A stretch of DNA of 64,000 bases, from assembly GCF_024362695.1 (NCBI RefSeq), contig NC_065423.1, positions 3,217,001-3,281,000 on the forward strand. Reading direction: 5' to 3'. Shown here piece after piece: positions 43,326 through 53,900 of this stretch. The translations under genes and the position numbers were made by a program. The stretch's first letter is position 1; each line of letters begins with the position of its first letter. The notes under the pieces were generated by a model, which saw only the letters and a list, made by a program, of their open reading frames with translations, made no database searches and was not told the origin of the DNA. This DNA comes from Pectinophora gossypiella (lineage: Eukaryota; Arthropoda; Insecta; Lepidoptera; Gelechiidae).

Positions 43326-43766
43326 GCGAGGGCCTTTAAAACAAGCTCTCGCGACTGGTGCACCAAATTACTCATATAACATAACACAAAACATTATTAC
43401 ATTATCTTAGAAGTACCCAAGTTTTTTATATTTTCTCGTTATGTTTTTAAAGCTCATAAACCAGTCTCGTATGATTTCGACAAAGAGCTTGAAAGTGTAA
43501 TATCACCTAAAACTCGACGATGCAAAGTAAAGTGTGCTTTATTGTGAAATCTACATGTCGTCGCCTTAAAGTGAAAACCTTAGACTAAGAATTTTTCGCA
43601 CTTACGCGGAGTGAAGACCATGTAAGCGCCTTTTTGAAAAATCACATTTAAACCTTGCTCGGCGCTCAATATGAATGGCGATAAAAACTGTTTATTTCTC
43701 CCATAGGTGGCGACACAGTTGAGTGTTTTTAAATTTTGTAACCCTTTGCGCAGAGTTTAACTGCAA
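43326..43766. other. No gene recognised
   Basis: Spacer. GCGCCTTTTTGAAAAATCAC near 43625 also occurs near 7795 as a short shared phrase. Confidence 0.45.
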
Positions 43767-44190
43767 ATCATCGCCAGCCCATTAACGTCCCCACTGCTGG
43801 GGGAAGGGAATAAGGGTGTTTTGAAATTCTAAATTCCCTACGACACTACTAGCTGGTAGTGCAGAAGGGAATAAATATTCCCCACGGCACAACTGGTAGT
43901 GCGGCTTGGTAGTGCGGTGGGGAAGAAGGGGGCACGGGCCTTCCTATGGATGGATAGGGAGATCGGGCCCTAAACAACCACGCGGGCCCAGTGTGGATTA
44001 GTGGTTATTAATGACTGTTAATGCAGCCGGGACCAACGGCTTAACGTGCCTTCCGAAGCACGGAGGAGCTCGAGATGAAAACTTTTTTTTTGTGGTCACC
44101 CATCCTAAGACCGGCCTTTGCGAAAGTTGCTTAACTTCAACAATCGCAGATCGAACGCGTTTACCGCTGCGCCACCGAGCTCCTCGACTG
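43767..44190 (-). repeat. SINE-C with internal insertion
   Basis: The 3' end (CCCATTAACGTCCCCACTGC) is at the left and the tRNA-like head (CCGCTGCGCCACCGAGCTCC) at the right. About 43800..43932 is an insert with three CTGGTAGTGC units that is absent from the copy at 3242. Confidence 0.7.
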
Positions 44191-44498
44191 CAAATCATAG
44201 TGTTATACTTATTCCCTAAATATCGGAAAGAAGGAAACTTATTTTCAATTAAAACTGCCTTTTTCCAACTGTCTTCTTTTCTTTCGCGTAACTCATCCTT
44301 CAGACGGGATACACTCCACGTTGCTCCAAATATTATAGCAATTTATCACGAATTTTAGCTGGACATTATGGAGAACTGTCAAAATTTAGGAATACTCAAC
44401 AGTGCTGCCGCCTACATTTGAGCTTCTAGTTTTATCCTTATTTTATCCCCATTGGTGACTACACTACACTACACATTACTACACTACACATTGACATT
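44191..44498. other. Region similar to 2760..3200
   Basis: TGTTATACTTATTCCCTAAA..., AACTCATCCTTCAGACGGGA and GTTGCTCCA match the sequence at about 3005..3185, next to the other long SINE-C copy. It is a dispersed repeat flanking SINE-C in both places; no gene. Confidence 0.5.
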
Positions 44499-44815
44499 AT
44501 CCATGTCAGGGGCCTTTGGTAATAGTAACCCTGAAACCAGGGTTGATGAGGTTGGTATTCCACCTCACAACCCACACGATAAGAAGAAGCTTAGGCACAT
44601 CTCAAACACTTCATACAAACAACCTCATCTTACACAAACACTACACATTGACATTATCGTACGCGCGCATCTGTGTGTCTTACGTCTGACACTATACGAT
44701 TCAAGTCTAAACTATGTTCGAGGGGGTGAGGTAAACCCAGCTCAGACGCTGGTGGGGAGCGGAGAGTTACCGTTCTATACGTACCTAGTATTATTATTTA
44801 TTCTATGCTTCTGCT
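44499..44815 (+). repeat. Composite repeat: SINE-B tail plus reverse FK
   Basis: CATGTCAGGGGCCTTTGG and CCAGGGTTGATGAGGTTGGT, then ACACGATAAGAAGAAGC, lead into FK in reverse (GGGGAGCGGAGAGTTACCGT). The same join occurs at 32640..32945, so the two pieces were probably copied as a unit. Confidence 0.65.
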
Positions 44816-45622
44816 GACCTTCACTCGGCCTATCCCTAAGGGATTACTTTTTTTTGTATTTTATCTATAGGTTATCTATAGGTTTAATAAAAATATATCT
44901 TTTTTTACGTGTTTTTTTGTAGAGTCGAGTTGTGTACTCCAACTTACTTGAACTGTTTTCTCCTAGAGGTATATTACGTATGCAATGTTGCTATACCCAT
45001 TTGCAAGTTTGAATTGTATAACGCATAATAGGTTATTGTACTTAAGTTATATCGGTATGTGTGTGTGACAAGATGTGCTCACGCTGCTTACCTACACAAC
45101 TAATTGTTTACTTTTGATAATTTAATATTCCTTTGTACGTCTCGCCAGTGTTGATGGCTAGTCCACGTTCAAATGGCTCTCCATATTAGAATAAAGGTTT
45201 TTTATTTAATAATAATAAAAAAAGACTTTCACAACTTGGCCGGCAATAAAACATCACCGCTTCACCCAAAAGTACCAGGCGTTCATAGGTATAAAAGAGA
45301 TTCGATTTTCGATTTTATCGCTAAGAACTAGCGTCGCGTTCCACATTCGTTTAAGCTGCAAAGACCTCGCACACATAAAGGAACCTATTACACGATCAGA
45401 TTTTCCGATCAATTTCACACCTCACCGTGTTGAGCGAGCGAACTATTTACAACTTGTATTGAGAACTGATCGGTGTGAAATGACAATTGGAATAGTCAGC
45501 AAAGAATGCGTGAAAAGGACTTTTTATTTTTAGAATTCAATGTGAAATCTGAAACGTGTCGTCCTACAGCTACAAAAGTGGCTTCCCAACATGCGCACAT
45601 CTAAAACTTCCATAATATAATA
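44816..45622. other. No gene recognised
   Basis: AT-rich spacer. A CGATCAGATTTTCCGATCAATTT block around 45400 pairs weakly with GAACTGATCGGTGTGAAAT near 45465. Confidence 0.45.
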
Positions 45623-45831
45623 TCTATGCGCTAATATTATAAATACGAAAGTACATAAATTTGTCTGTCTGTTACCTTTTGAACTACTGAACCAATTTAG
45701 ATGAAATTTGACATTGGGATAGTTCTCTGCCCAGGAAAATACGCAGGATACTTTTTATCCCGGAAATCACCAGCTGAGGGGGTGCACAGGGAGTGAAAAC
45801 CCACGCGGGTAGAGTCGCGAACGGAAGCTAG
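45623..45831 (+). mobile_element. Non-autonomous Helitron-like element
   Basis: TCTATGCGCTAATATTATAA after an A, to ACGGAAGCTAG before a T. Shares both ends and interior phrases with 25891..26124. No protein. Confidence 0.65.
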
Positions 45832-45974
45832 TCTTATTATTACTCTTCAGCGCACCCCATTTGTCCGGCTAAGTAGGGAATGCTATCCAAGCCAAATCCA
45901 CAATGATACTAAATTGACTTGGATTTGAGTGATTTTCCACCAACCTTAAGTGGAGCAGTGTCAAAGAATAAAAA
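45832..45974. other. Short spacer with retroposon E scrap
   Basis: CTTCAGCGCACCCCATTTGT then CCGGCTAAGTAG is a small piece of E. Confidence 0.45.
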
Positions 45975-46410
45975 AATATAAATACTACGTATAGAACGGT
46001 AACTCTCCGCCCCCCACCAATTCGTATCGGGCGCCAACATCTCTCCCTCTGGGTCTTACTTTAGTCATAGAATAATAAATAATACTACGTAAAGAACGGC
46101 AACTCTTTGTTTCCCACCAGCGTCTGAGCTAGGTTTACCCCCACCCCACCCCCCTCGAAAATAGTTTAGACTTGAATCGTATGGTGTGAGACGTCACACA
46201 CACAGATGCGCGTGTACGATAATATCAATGTGTAGTGTCTGTGTAAAACGAGGTTGTTTGTATGAAGTGGCAGGGGTGTGCTTTAGTCTTAAATCACAGT
46301 AAGCCGTTAAGGAGGAAGGAACACAGCACGCGGACTTTGTCTCGCTCGCACTTATGTGTTAGGCGGCACGCGGTAAGAATGAGATTTTTGAATGGAGTGT
46401 CCAGGTTGTG
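45975..46410 (+). repeat. FK element (K) split by another FK element (F)
   Basis: K sequence at 45975..46066 and 46281..46410 is interrupted by F at 46067..46280. CTTTAGTC occurs on each side (46059..46066 and 46281..46288), an 8-bp duplication. The inserted F has the same left and right ends as K but a different middle, so the two are subfamilies. Confidence 0.7.
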
Positions 46411-46858
46411 GCAATGTGGTGAAGTATGTTCCATACCAATCGATTGGGGGAAGCATAGCCTCAGAAATGAAACATAATGTAGGTTGCTTGTAATCTATGA
46501 CTATAGACGGTACGGAATATAAAATAATAAATGAGTAAACCAAATAATAAAAACAAGAGAAAAGGAATCAAAATATTTCAAAGGTAACGTGGACGCGTAC
46601 AGCAGACCTTTTCCTGTTTGCTTTCAGTGTAAAATTTTATTTTTCACAACATTTTGGAGCTAAAATATCGCATTTTTGAGCTGTGAGATAATTGTGAGCA
46701 CCTGTACCTACGTAGTTTCATCTCATAGAATATTTTCTCCATAAATTCTTTCTAATTATAATAATGTATGGGTTGGAACGGTATGTAACACGTAGCGAAA
46801 GTGGACGTTTGGGGAGCGCGCCATAATTCAAAATAGTTAGGTATCTACTACGATTTCT
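46411..46858. other. No gene recognised
   Basis: Spacer. Confidence 0.5.
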
Positions 46859-47006
46859 GTACTGTCTTGAGCAATATCATGTACCCACTTTAGAACCCTG
46901 TCGCACTATCATATTTGACATTTAATGAGACTTATGGTTTAATATTTCAAAAGTTAATGTGACATGGTTTCAAAGTGTATACATATTATTAGTACTCGTG
47001 ACCGTA
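46859..47006 (-). repeat. MITE P2 copy
   Basis: GTACTGTCTTGAGCAATATC to AGTACTCGTGACCGTA; reverse orientation, uninterrupted. Confidence 0.7.
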
Positions 47007-47265
47007 TAAGTATGTTCTCCAAATAAAATACTGTAAAACTCTTTAGCAATTGAAATTATGAAATGAATGTGGAACATTTCGTATAAAACTTTATTACTCT
47101 CTTTATTTATATCTTCCCGAAAATAGATAAAAGTCACAAGATATTTTATAGCAAAAGTGAATTAAAACGCGCTTTTTATTTGGGATAACTTTGGCTTCTG
47201 TATACATACACACATACATAATAGGTATACACCTACTGCACGTTGGTGTAGGATACTAAATTATC

Positions 47266-47395
47266 ATCATCATCTCCCTAGCATTATCCTGTTTTTTCCA
47301 CAGGGTCCGCTTATCTAACCTAAAGATTTCCCGTCCCGTTTTTTACAGAAGCGACTGCCTGTCTGACATTCGAACCCGGGAATGGAAACCCGGCC
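47266..47395 (-). repeat. SINE-G 3' part
   Basis: CATCATCTCCCTAGCATTAT and AGAAGCGACTGCCTGTCTGA then GAACCCGGGAATGGAAACCC; head absent. Confidence 0.6.
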
Positions 47396-49047
47396 TATAT
47401 AAAACACAAAAGGATACAAAATAATTAAATAAATTGTTTATAAACACAATGTTGTGTTTTTAATAATTGGAAGATTTTTTTGTTTAAATCCATAACACTC
47501 TCTTAAATCCATAACGCACGATGAACTGCGCCGCCACCGTTTTCAGTCAAGTAGTTTATGTCATTTACGGCAAATCTACAATAAGTCACGTCAAAATAAT
47601 GGCGCACAGCCCCGCTTTGCTTCTGGTGTGACACAGTTGTAAAGTTTCTTGTTTTACAAACTGCGCCGCGCTATGCTGGCGCTACTACTGCATTTGGTGT
47701 GCCGAAGCTTTTAGAATTGCTTGTAGTGATATTTGAGAAGGCAGAACACAATAAAAAAAAGAACCTGCGACAAACGGTTAGGAAATGCAAGTAGAGCGAA
47801 TAAGCCAGAATTTAGATTTTTCTCCGCCGCGAAAATACAGCTAAAAACGTTAATTTATCATTTTTTGTCCAAAATAACGCTACAACGTTACTTTTTGTCG
47901 CTTTTTGTTCTCTGTTCAAATGCGTTGCTTTTTTTCTGGCCGCTTTTTCTTTGCAAGATGAGCGACAGGCGCCATCGCTATGATAAACGATGTTACAGAA
48001 GCGGTTCGATCTGTGCGTTGTCTGACATTATTCAACAGATAAGGATTCGATGGAAAGTATTATTATAACGTATTTTTTCTCAAATAATGCGAGGGGCGTG
48101 ATTTTCTTTGGCGTGACTTATTGTAGATTTATCGCTTATGGCCGGACAAATGGGGAGGCTATCCCGGTAAGTGTAGGTTTATAAGTTCTCACAGCATTTG
48201 AAGGAAATAGAGGGCATTTTAAGCGAAGGAAAGTTTTATGAGCTCAAAAATCCCCCTCAGTCTTCAGTACGGTATCACTAAAGTTCTGTATTGTTTTGGT
48301 GATTGGTTGGGTTGGTTAGCAGTAATTGGTTGGTGTTGGTGTTTTATTTTGCAATGGACGTCTCTTATTGGCTACTTGACAGATGTAACAATAAAATATG
48401 AAATATGTCGGACATGGTAGTTTATCATTTAACGATAATTATCCAATAGTTTCTATTTATTACGGTCATTTTGAAATATTTTATTTTTACAAAATAAGAA
48501 TGCGTTTTTTATCTGTGTATTACAAGGCCCGAAACACGGGCAGCCATGATTGAGCTCCGTGTGACGTCACATTTCACAAAATAAACAAAAACTGTATGTC
48601 AGGTTTCAAGTTATATTGTTTGACAGTTTCTTTGTTTGTTGAACTGTGACGTCACTGGGCAAAACGTCACGTGACCAACCGTTTTCGAAATTTAAAATTG
48701 AAGATAAATGTGTTTTTCTACTCCTCTACTTTAATCTGGCATTTAAATAACCAAAAAGTCTAATATAAGTACATACATAATTAAACTCTTTGAAAAAGTG
48801 TACGCTCTATGGCCTATAAAAGCATTGTTTACAAAGTGTAACTGTACTATAATGTCGCCAAAAAAGCATTGTTGTTGTTTTTTTTTTTTTGACCTGGCAC
48901 CTTTACTTTGTTTGGTGCCATAGATATACTATAAAAATAAAGTATACATTTGCCGCCATTTTCCCATACCATTCAAAATTTACATCTTCATTTTTATAAA
49001 TAAAATTTTTCTTTGTATAATTTTTGTTTCATTTAAAATTACGTCGT
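47396..49047. other. No identified gene; retroposon E scraps
   Basis: 47515..47595 and 48108..48170 are pieces of retroposon E. A 111-residue frame at 47733..48068 has a hydrophobic middle (about residues 55-75) and a basic C-terminus, with no family I recognise. Its base composition does not differ from its surroundings, so it is not called as a gene. Confidence 0.4.
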
Positions 49048-49202
49048 CGTAGAAAAAGTATTGTATGCAACGTTGTATAACTAGGTCAAAAAATGCTCGG
49101 GGCGTCTCTTATTGCGATGTTCGCCAAGGCTCACATCGCAACTCACGCCACTCGCATTTTTTGACCCTTCTTATACAACTGTTGCATAAAATACTATTTC
49201 TT
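49048..49202. repeat. Imperfect foldback element
   Basis: AGAAAAAGTATTGTATGCAA and GTCAAAAAATGC are mirrored by GCATTTTTTGACCCTTCTTA and TTGCATAAAATACTATTTCT. Arms about 46 bp, loop about 55 bp. Confidence 0.6.
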
Positions 49203-49384
49203 CTATTAAATAATACTTTTTCGAGAAAATAAATATTTTGATAGGTATAAAATAAGCAATTGTAGTTTTTAAAATACTTCTCTGTAAACTGTCAAAAGCC
49301 AATTGGGAATAAAGTCGTGAAATTATATTAGGTTATGTTCAAAAGTTATTTAACAATATACTGACATAACATAACAAACATAAT

Positions 49385-49585
49385 ATAAACAGCCTATTTA
49401 CGTCCCACTGCTGGGCACAGGCCTCCCCGCAATCAACCGAAGGCGGTAACACAGGCTATACAGGTTGTGAGAAGCTGCAGTAGTTTTAGGCGGATGAGAC
49501 GTTCGTTATGTAAAAATTGACGATTCAAAGTGTAACTATGTTACCTACTGAATAAAGATATTTTTGAATTTGAATTTGAACAATA
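49385..49585. repeat. SINE-A 3' fragment and LINE 3' end
   Basis: 49385..49446 is the SINE-A 3' end in reverse. 49448..49585 is a plus-strand LINE 3' UTR (GTGAGAAGCTGCAGTAGTTT, GTTACCTACTGAATAAAGAT) with a TTTGAATTTGAATTTGAA tail. The LTR retrotransposon inserted a few bases beyond this tail. Confidence 0.65.
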
Positions 49586-49587
49586 TA

Positions 49588-49592
49588 CTTAC
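49588..49592 (+). other. 5' target-site duplication CTTAC
   Basis: CTTAC immediately before the 5' LTR, matched by CTTAC at 55239..55243 immediately after the 3' LTR. Confidence 0.85.
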
Positions 49593-49758
49593 TGTAATGT
49601 ATGCGTTCATTCATTCATTCATTCACTGACACAGACAACACAGTCTCGTGCGCACCACGTGGTTACGAGAGCCGTCAGGCGAGAGTAGACGTGTCAGGAG
49701 TCTGTCTGTTGAGTGCGTGTACGAGCCTGTGATATTCTACTATCGGACTGGTTTTACA
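49593..49758 (+). repeat. 5' LTR (166 bp)
   Basis: TGTAATGTATGCGTTCATTC ... CTGGTTTTACA. Read base by base it is identical to 55073..55238. It contains a (TTCA)n run near its start. I see no obvious TATA box. Confidence 0.92.
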
Positions 49759-49760
49759 AT

Positions 49761-49778
49761 TGGCGACGAGCAAAAAGG
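49761..49778 (+). promoter_or_regulatory. Primer-binding site region
   Basis: TGGCGACGAGCAAAAAGG begins two bases after the 5' LTR, where the tRNA primer should anneal. I could not assign the tRNA. Confidence 0.55.
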
Positions 49779-50954
49779 TACTATAAGGTTGATTGATTAA
49801 TCACAAAAAAAGGGAATGGAAAAGATAAAAACAAACAGTGTAGGTAGGCACTTTAAAGATTGTAGGTTATATCGCAAAATGAAAATACATACAGAAACTT
49901 ATTATACATCTAGTAAATTGTAAAGTAAATAACTGATACTTAATTGTTTACATTAACGTTCGTACCTACCTATTCACTTAAATTCAGTCCCTTGATAGAT
50001 CGAAAATATTACGTACTTACATTATTTGAAAGTTACGTATGAAAATTTAATGTTAAGAATATTTTTGAGAGTTTATGATTTAACCAGTCTATACGTATGT
50101 AATAAGTACCTACAATAACTTTTGTCATACCTAATACTTTAAAACCACCACGTTAAAACAAACTATAAGGGATATCTGTAATAAACTTACCTAAATTATA
50201 CAATAATGTTAATAATCCTACTACATATTAAATTATGTTACATATTATGTGAAGCTACCTATTGATTATGGTATTATACTATGTAATATTGTGTTGTAGT
50301 GTGGTTAGCAGTTACCTATATCACAGAATAACAAACCATGGCAAAGTAACACAGATATAAAGAGTTAGGACATAAATTAGCTGGAAGTGTACTTACTGGA
50401 AATGTTTCCTTCACAATGAATAACAACTTATATACTTATTTATAGTGACATATACCTATTATATTGTAATGTAATATTAATTTTATTTGTACTTGTACAT
50501 AGTATAAATCCAAAAATGTGTAATAGCACAGGAGCTTAGTACATTGACACTATAATTATAAATACATATTTATCATATTGATTAAAGGTAGACTAAAACG
50601 TTACCATTAAATTAGTAGGTTGCTGCCATTAAATTGGTAGGATGCTGCCATTAAATTGGTAGGTTGCTGCCATTAAATTGGTAGGTTGCTGCCATTAAAT
50701 TGGTAGGTTGCTGCCATTAAATTGGTAGGTTGCTGCCATTAAATTGGTAGGTTGCTGCCATTAAATTGGCAGGTTGCTGCCATTAAATTGGTAGGTGATT
50801 GCCATTAAATTTATAGGTTGCTGCCATTCAATTGGTAGGTTATACAAAATGCTTTGGTTTTGTTTGTTTTAACTAGGTTAGGTAGGCTATTCTAGAATGG
50901 ATTTTTGCATTATTTTCAGATCACACTATCAAATCCGTGAAGTAAAACTATACC
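49779..50954 (+). other. Retrotransposon leader, about 1.2 kb
   Basis: AT-rich, non-coding stretch between the primer site and the Gag-Pol ATG, unusually long for an element with 166-bp LTRs. Its 3' part is the minisatellite at 50601..50841. TTATTTTCAG at about 50911..50920 could be a splice acceptor. Confidence 0.6.
50601..50841 (+). repeat. 22-bp minisatellite in the leader
   Basis: About eleven head-to-tail copies of a 22-bp unit, consensus GCTGCCATTAAATTGGTAGG plus TT. The central units are identical or nearly so; the outer ones carry substitutions (for example TTATAGG near 50815). Confidence 0.9.
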
Positions 50955-53900
50955 ATGGCGAATTTTATGCCTGGACCGGATAGACTTGATCTCGAAGGGG
51001 ACACTTCGTCTGTTGGCGTTCGTTGGGAACGTTGGAAAAGGTCGTTGTTAATTTATCTTGAGGCCATCGACATTCAAAACCCTATAAAGAAGAGAGCTAC
51101 TCTGTTGCACTTTGGAGGCCCAGGACTTCAGGAAATTTATTCTAATTTACCCGGAGCTAACGCTGACGTTAGTGTACGAACCGAAGCACCACCAAATGCT
51201 ACAGCGGAGGTTCAAGATGTTTTCAAAGTTGCTTTAGAAAAACTTGACGAGTATTTTCTCCCAAAACAAAGCATGGTCTACGAGAGGCATGTATTTAGAC
51301 AATTGAAACAGGAAACAGGAGAAAAGATGGAAAAGTTTCTAGTACGTTTGCGAAACCAAGCAGATAAATGTGGATTTGATAAACCAGAGAACTGTATAAT
51401 CGATCAAATTACGGATAAATGTACGTCAAGCGAGCTACGTAAAAAGATTTTGACAATGGGAGATAAGGCTACTCTAGATGAGATAATTTCAAAAGCGAAT
51501 ACCTTGGAATTAGTAAGTCATCAGATGAACATATACGGAAATGGAGGAAATGGAGAAAAAAACCTGGAAGTGAACCAAATAAGAAATAAAGGAAATTATA
51601 GAAGGGATCAGAGTAGTTCAAACGAAACGAGGAAACCGCAGAATATTTTGCGCTGTACTAGATGTGGGAGCAGGTTTCATAAATCTACCGATGAGAAATG
51701 TCCAGCTAAAAATAAAACCTGTCATTTTTGCAAAAAGGTGGGGCACTTTTTATCACATTGTAGATCTCGGGTTTCTGAAACAAATACACAAAAGAGAAAA
51801 TACAGCGGAAACTCTGGTACAAGCGCAGAAAATAGGAAGAGACCGAAGAATAGAAATGAAAATAATATAGACATGGTAGATGATGAAGAAGTGGATTATG
51901 TTTTTCAAATAGATAATGATTCTACCATAAGTTGCATGGTGGGAGGAGTCGAAATCGATTTACTGATTGATTCAGGTTGTAAACCCAATCTTGTAACTGA
52001 TAAAACGTGGGAGAGATTGAAAAATAGTTGTGTACGGGTAAAGAATCAAATTAGAGATCCTAAGAAGGTTCTACTTGCCTATGGAAGTCAATCTCCTTTA
52101 ACAGTCAAAGGATCATTTGAAGCTGAAATTCAAGCAAATGGCCAGAAACACTTTGCTACTTTCTATGTTATAAGCGCAGGAACAAGGAATTTATTGGGAA
52201 AAACATCAGCACTGAAATTAGGAGTTTTAAAAGTGGGTATTGGTATCAATCATATGGAAAGCCCGATTTCACCATTTCCAAAGTTCAAAGATGTCCTCGT
52301 AGAGATTCCGATTGATGAGTCCGTGAAACCTGTTTCTCAACCATGCCGCAGAGTGCCTATTCCTTTAGAAAAGAAGGTGGATGATAAAATTAAGGAACTT
52401 CTGAACGAAGACATAATAGAAGAGGTACAAGGCTCTTCTAGATGGGTTTCGCCTATAGTCCCGATTCTAAAAGAGAATGGAGAGTTGAGATTGTGTGTCG
52501 ATATGAGACGTGCAAATGGTGCGATAATGAGAGAGAATCACCCACTACCAACTATGGATAAGTTGCTTCCGAAGATAAACAAGGCAAAGTTTTTTACCAA
52601 GCTTGATGTTAAGAATGCCTTTCATCAGGTGGAGATCCATCCGGACTGCAGACACATAACCACTTTCATATCTCCAAACGGTCTGTATCGTTATAAGCGG
52701 TTAATGTTTGGTATCACATGTGCACCGGAGTTATTTCAGAAGATTATGGAGAGTATGTTAATTCAATGCGACGGAGTTATAAATTTCATTGACGACATCC
52801 TGGTGTATGGTGATAATGAGACGGAACACGATAACAGGCTTAAAAAAGTGTTGCAAACACTAAAGAACAACAATGTCTTACTCAATGAAAGCAAGTGCAT
52901 ATACAAAACGCAGAGCGTAGATTTTCTCGGACATCACCTCGAACCTAAAGGCATAACACCATTGGACAAGTATGTAAAGAGCATAATGGATTTTCGTGTG
53001 CCTAAATCCATAGAGGAACTTCAAAGTTTTTTAGGTCTTCTAAACTACATAAATAAATGGATTCCTAACTTGGCCACTATTTCAGAGCCTTTAAAAGAAT
53101 TACTAAGAGAGAAGCTAGGTAAAAATGCCAATATTGAAAAATTGTGGTTAAAAGAGCAACAAGATTCTTTCGATGATTTGAAGCACAGGCTTACTAAGAT
53201 TCAATCTTTGGGGTATTACGATGTCCGAGATAAAACTCAGGTGATCGCTGACGCGAGCCCAGTCGGTTTAGGGGCTCTTCTGGTTCAGATTGATGCAAAT
53301 GGACCTCGAATAATTGCATATGGAAATCGTACCCTTACAAGTTGTGAACGGAGATATTGCCAAACGGAGAAGGAAGCTTTGGCTCTAGTTTGGGGGGTCG
53401 AACATTTTAATATCTTCCTGTTTGGCAAGGCATTCGACCTGGTCACTGACCATAAACCCCTAGAGATTCTTTTCGGGAAAAAGTCAAAACCGTGCGCAAG
53501 AATAGAACGTTGGGTGTTACGCCTCCAATCATACAAATATCGGATTATGTACAAGCCGGGAAAAAGTAATATTGCTGACCCTTTGTCACGATTATGTAAG
53601 TCAACTAACAACCCATCTGATGGAGACGACATGCACGTATGTCAGGTGGTTAATTTTGCGCGACCACAGGCAATATCCATGAGCGAAATTATGAGAACAT
53701 CTGAAGTTGATAAAGAAATTTGTGACGTAAGGAAAGGACTTCATCAAAATGATTGGGCTGAATCGGTAAGGGGTTACAAAATTTTTGAGAATGAGTTGTG
53801 TTTCTTCGAAAACATTTTGTTACGAGGTAACAAAATCGTAATACCACATCGACTACGTAAAAGTGTGTTAGACGCTGCACATGAAGGCCACCCCGGGATA

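Noticed and set aside
47733..48068. 111-residue membrane-like protein
   Set aside because: No recognisable family, no support from composition or neighbours, and it is surrounded by repeat scraps; noted only within the spacer entry.
50601..50841. CRISPR-like array
   Set aside because: Units are contiguous with no unique spacers and lie in a retrotransposon leader of an animal genome. It is a minisatellite.
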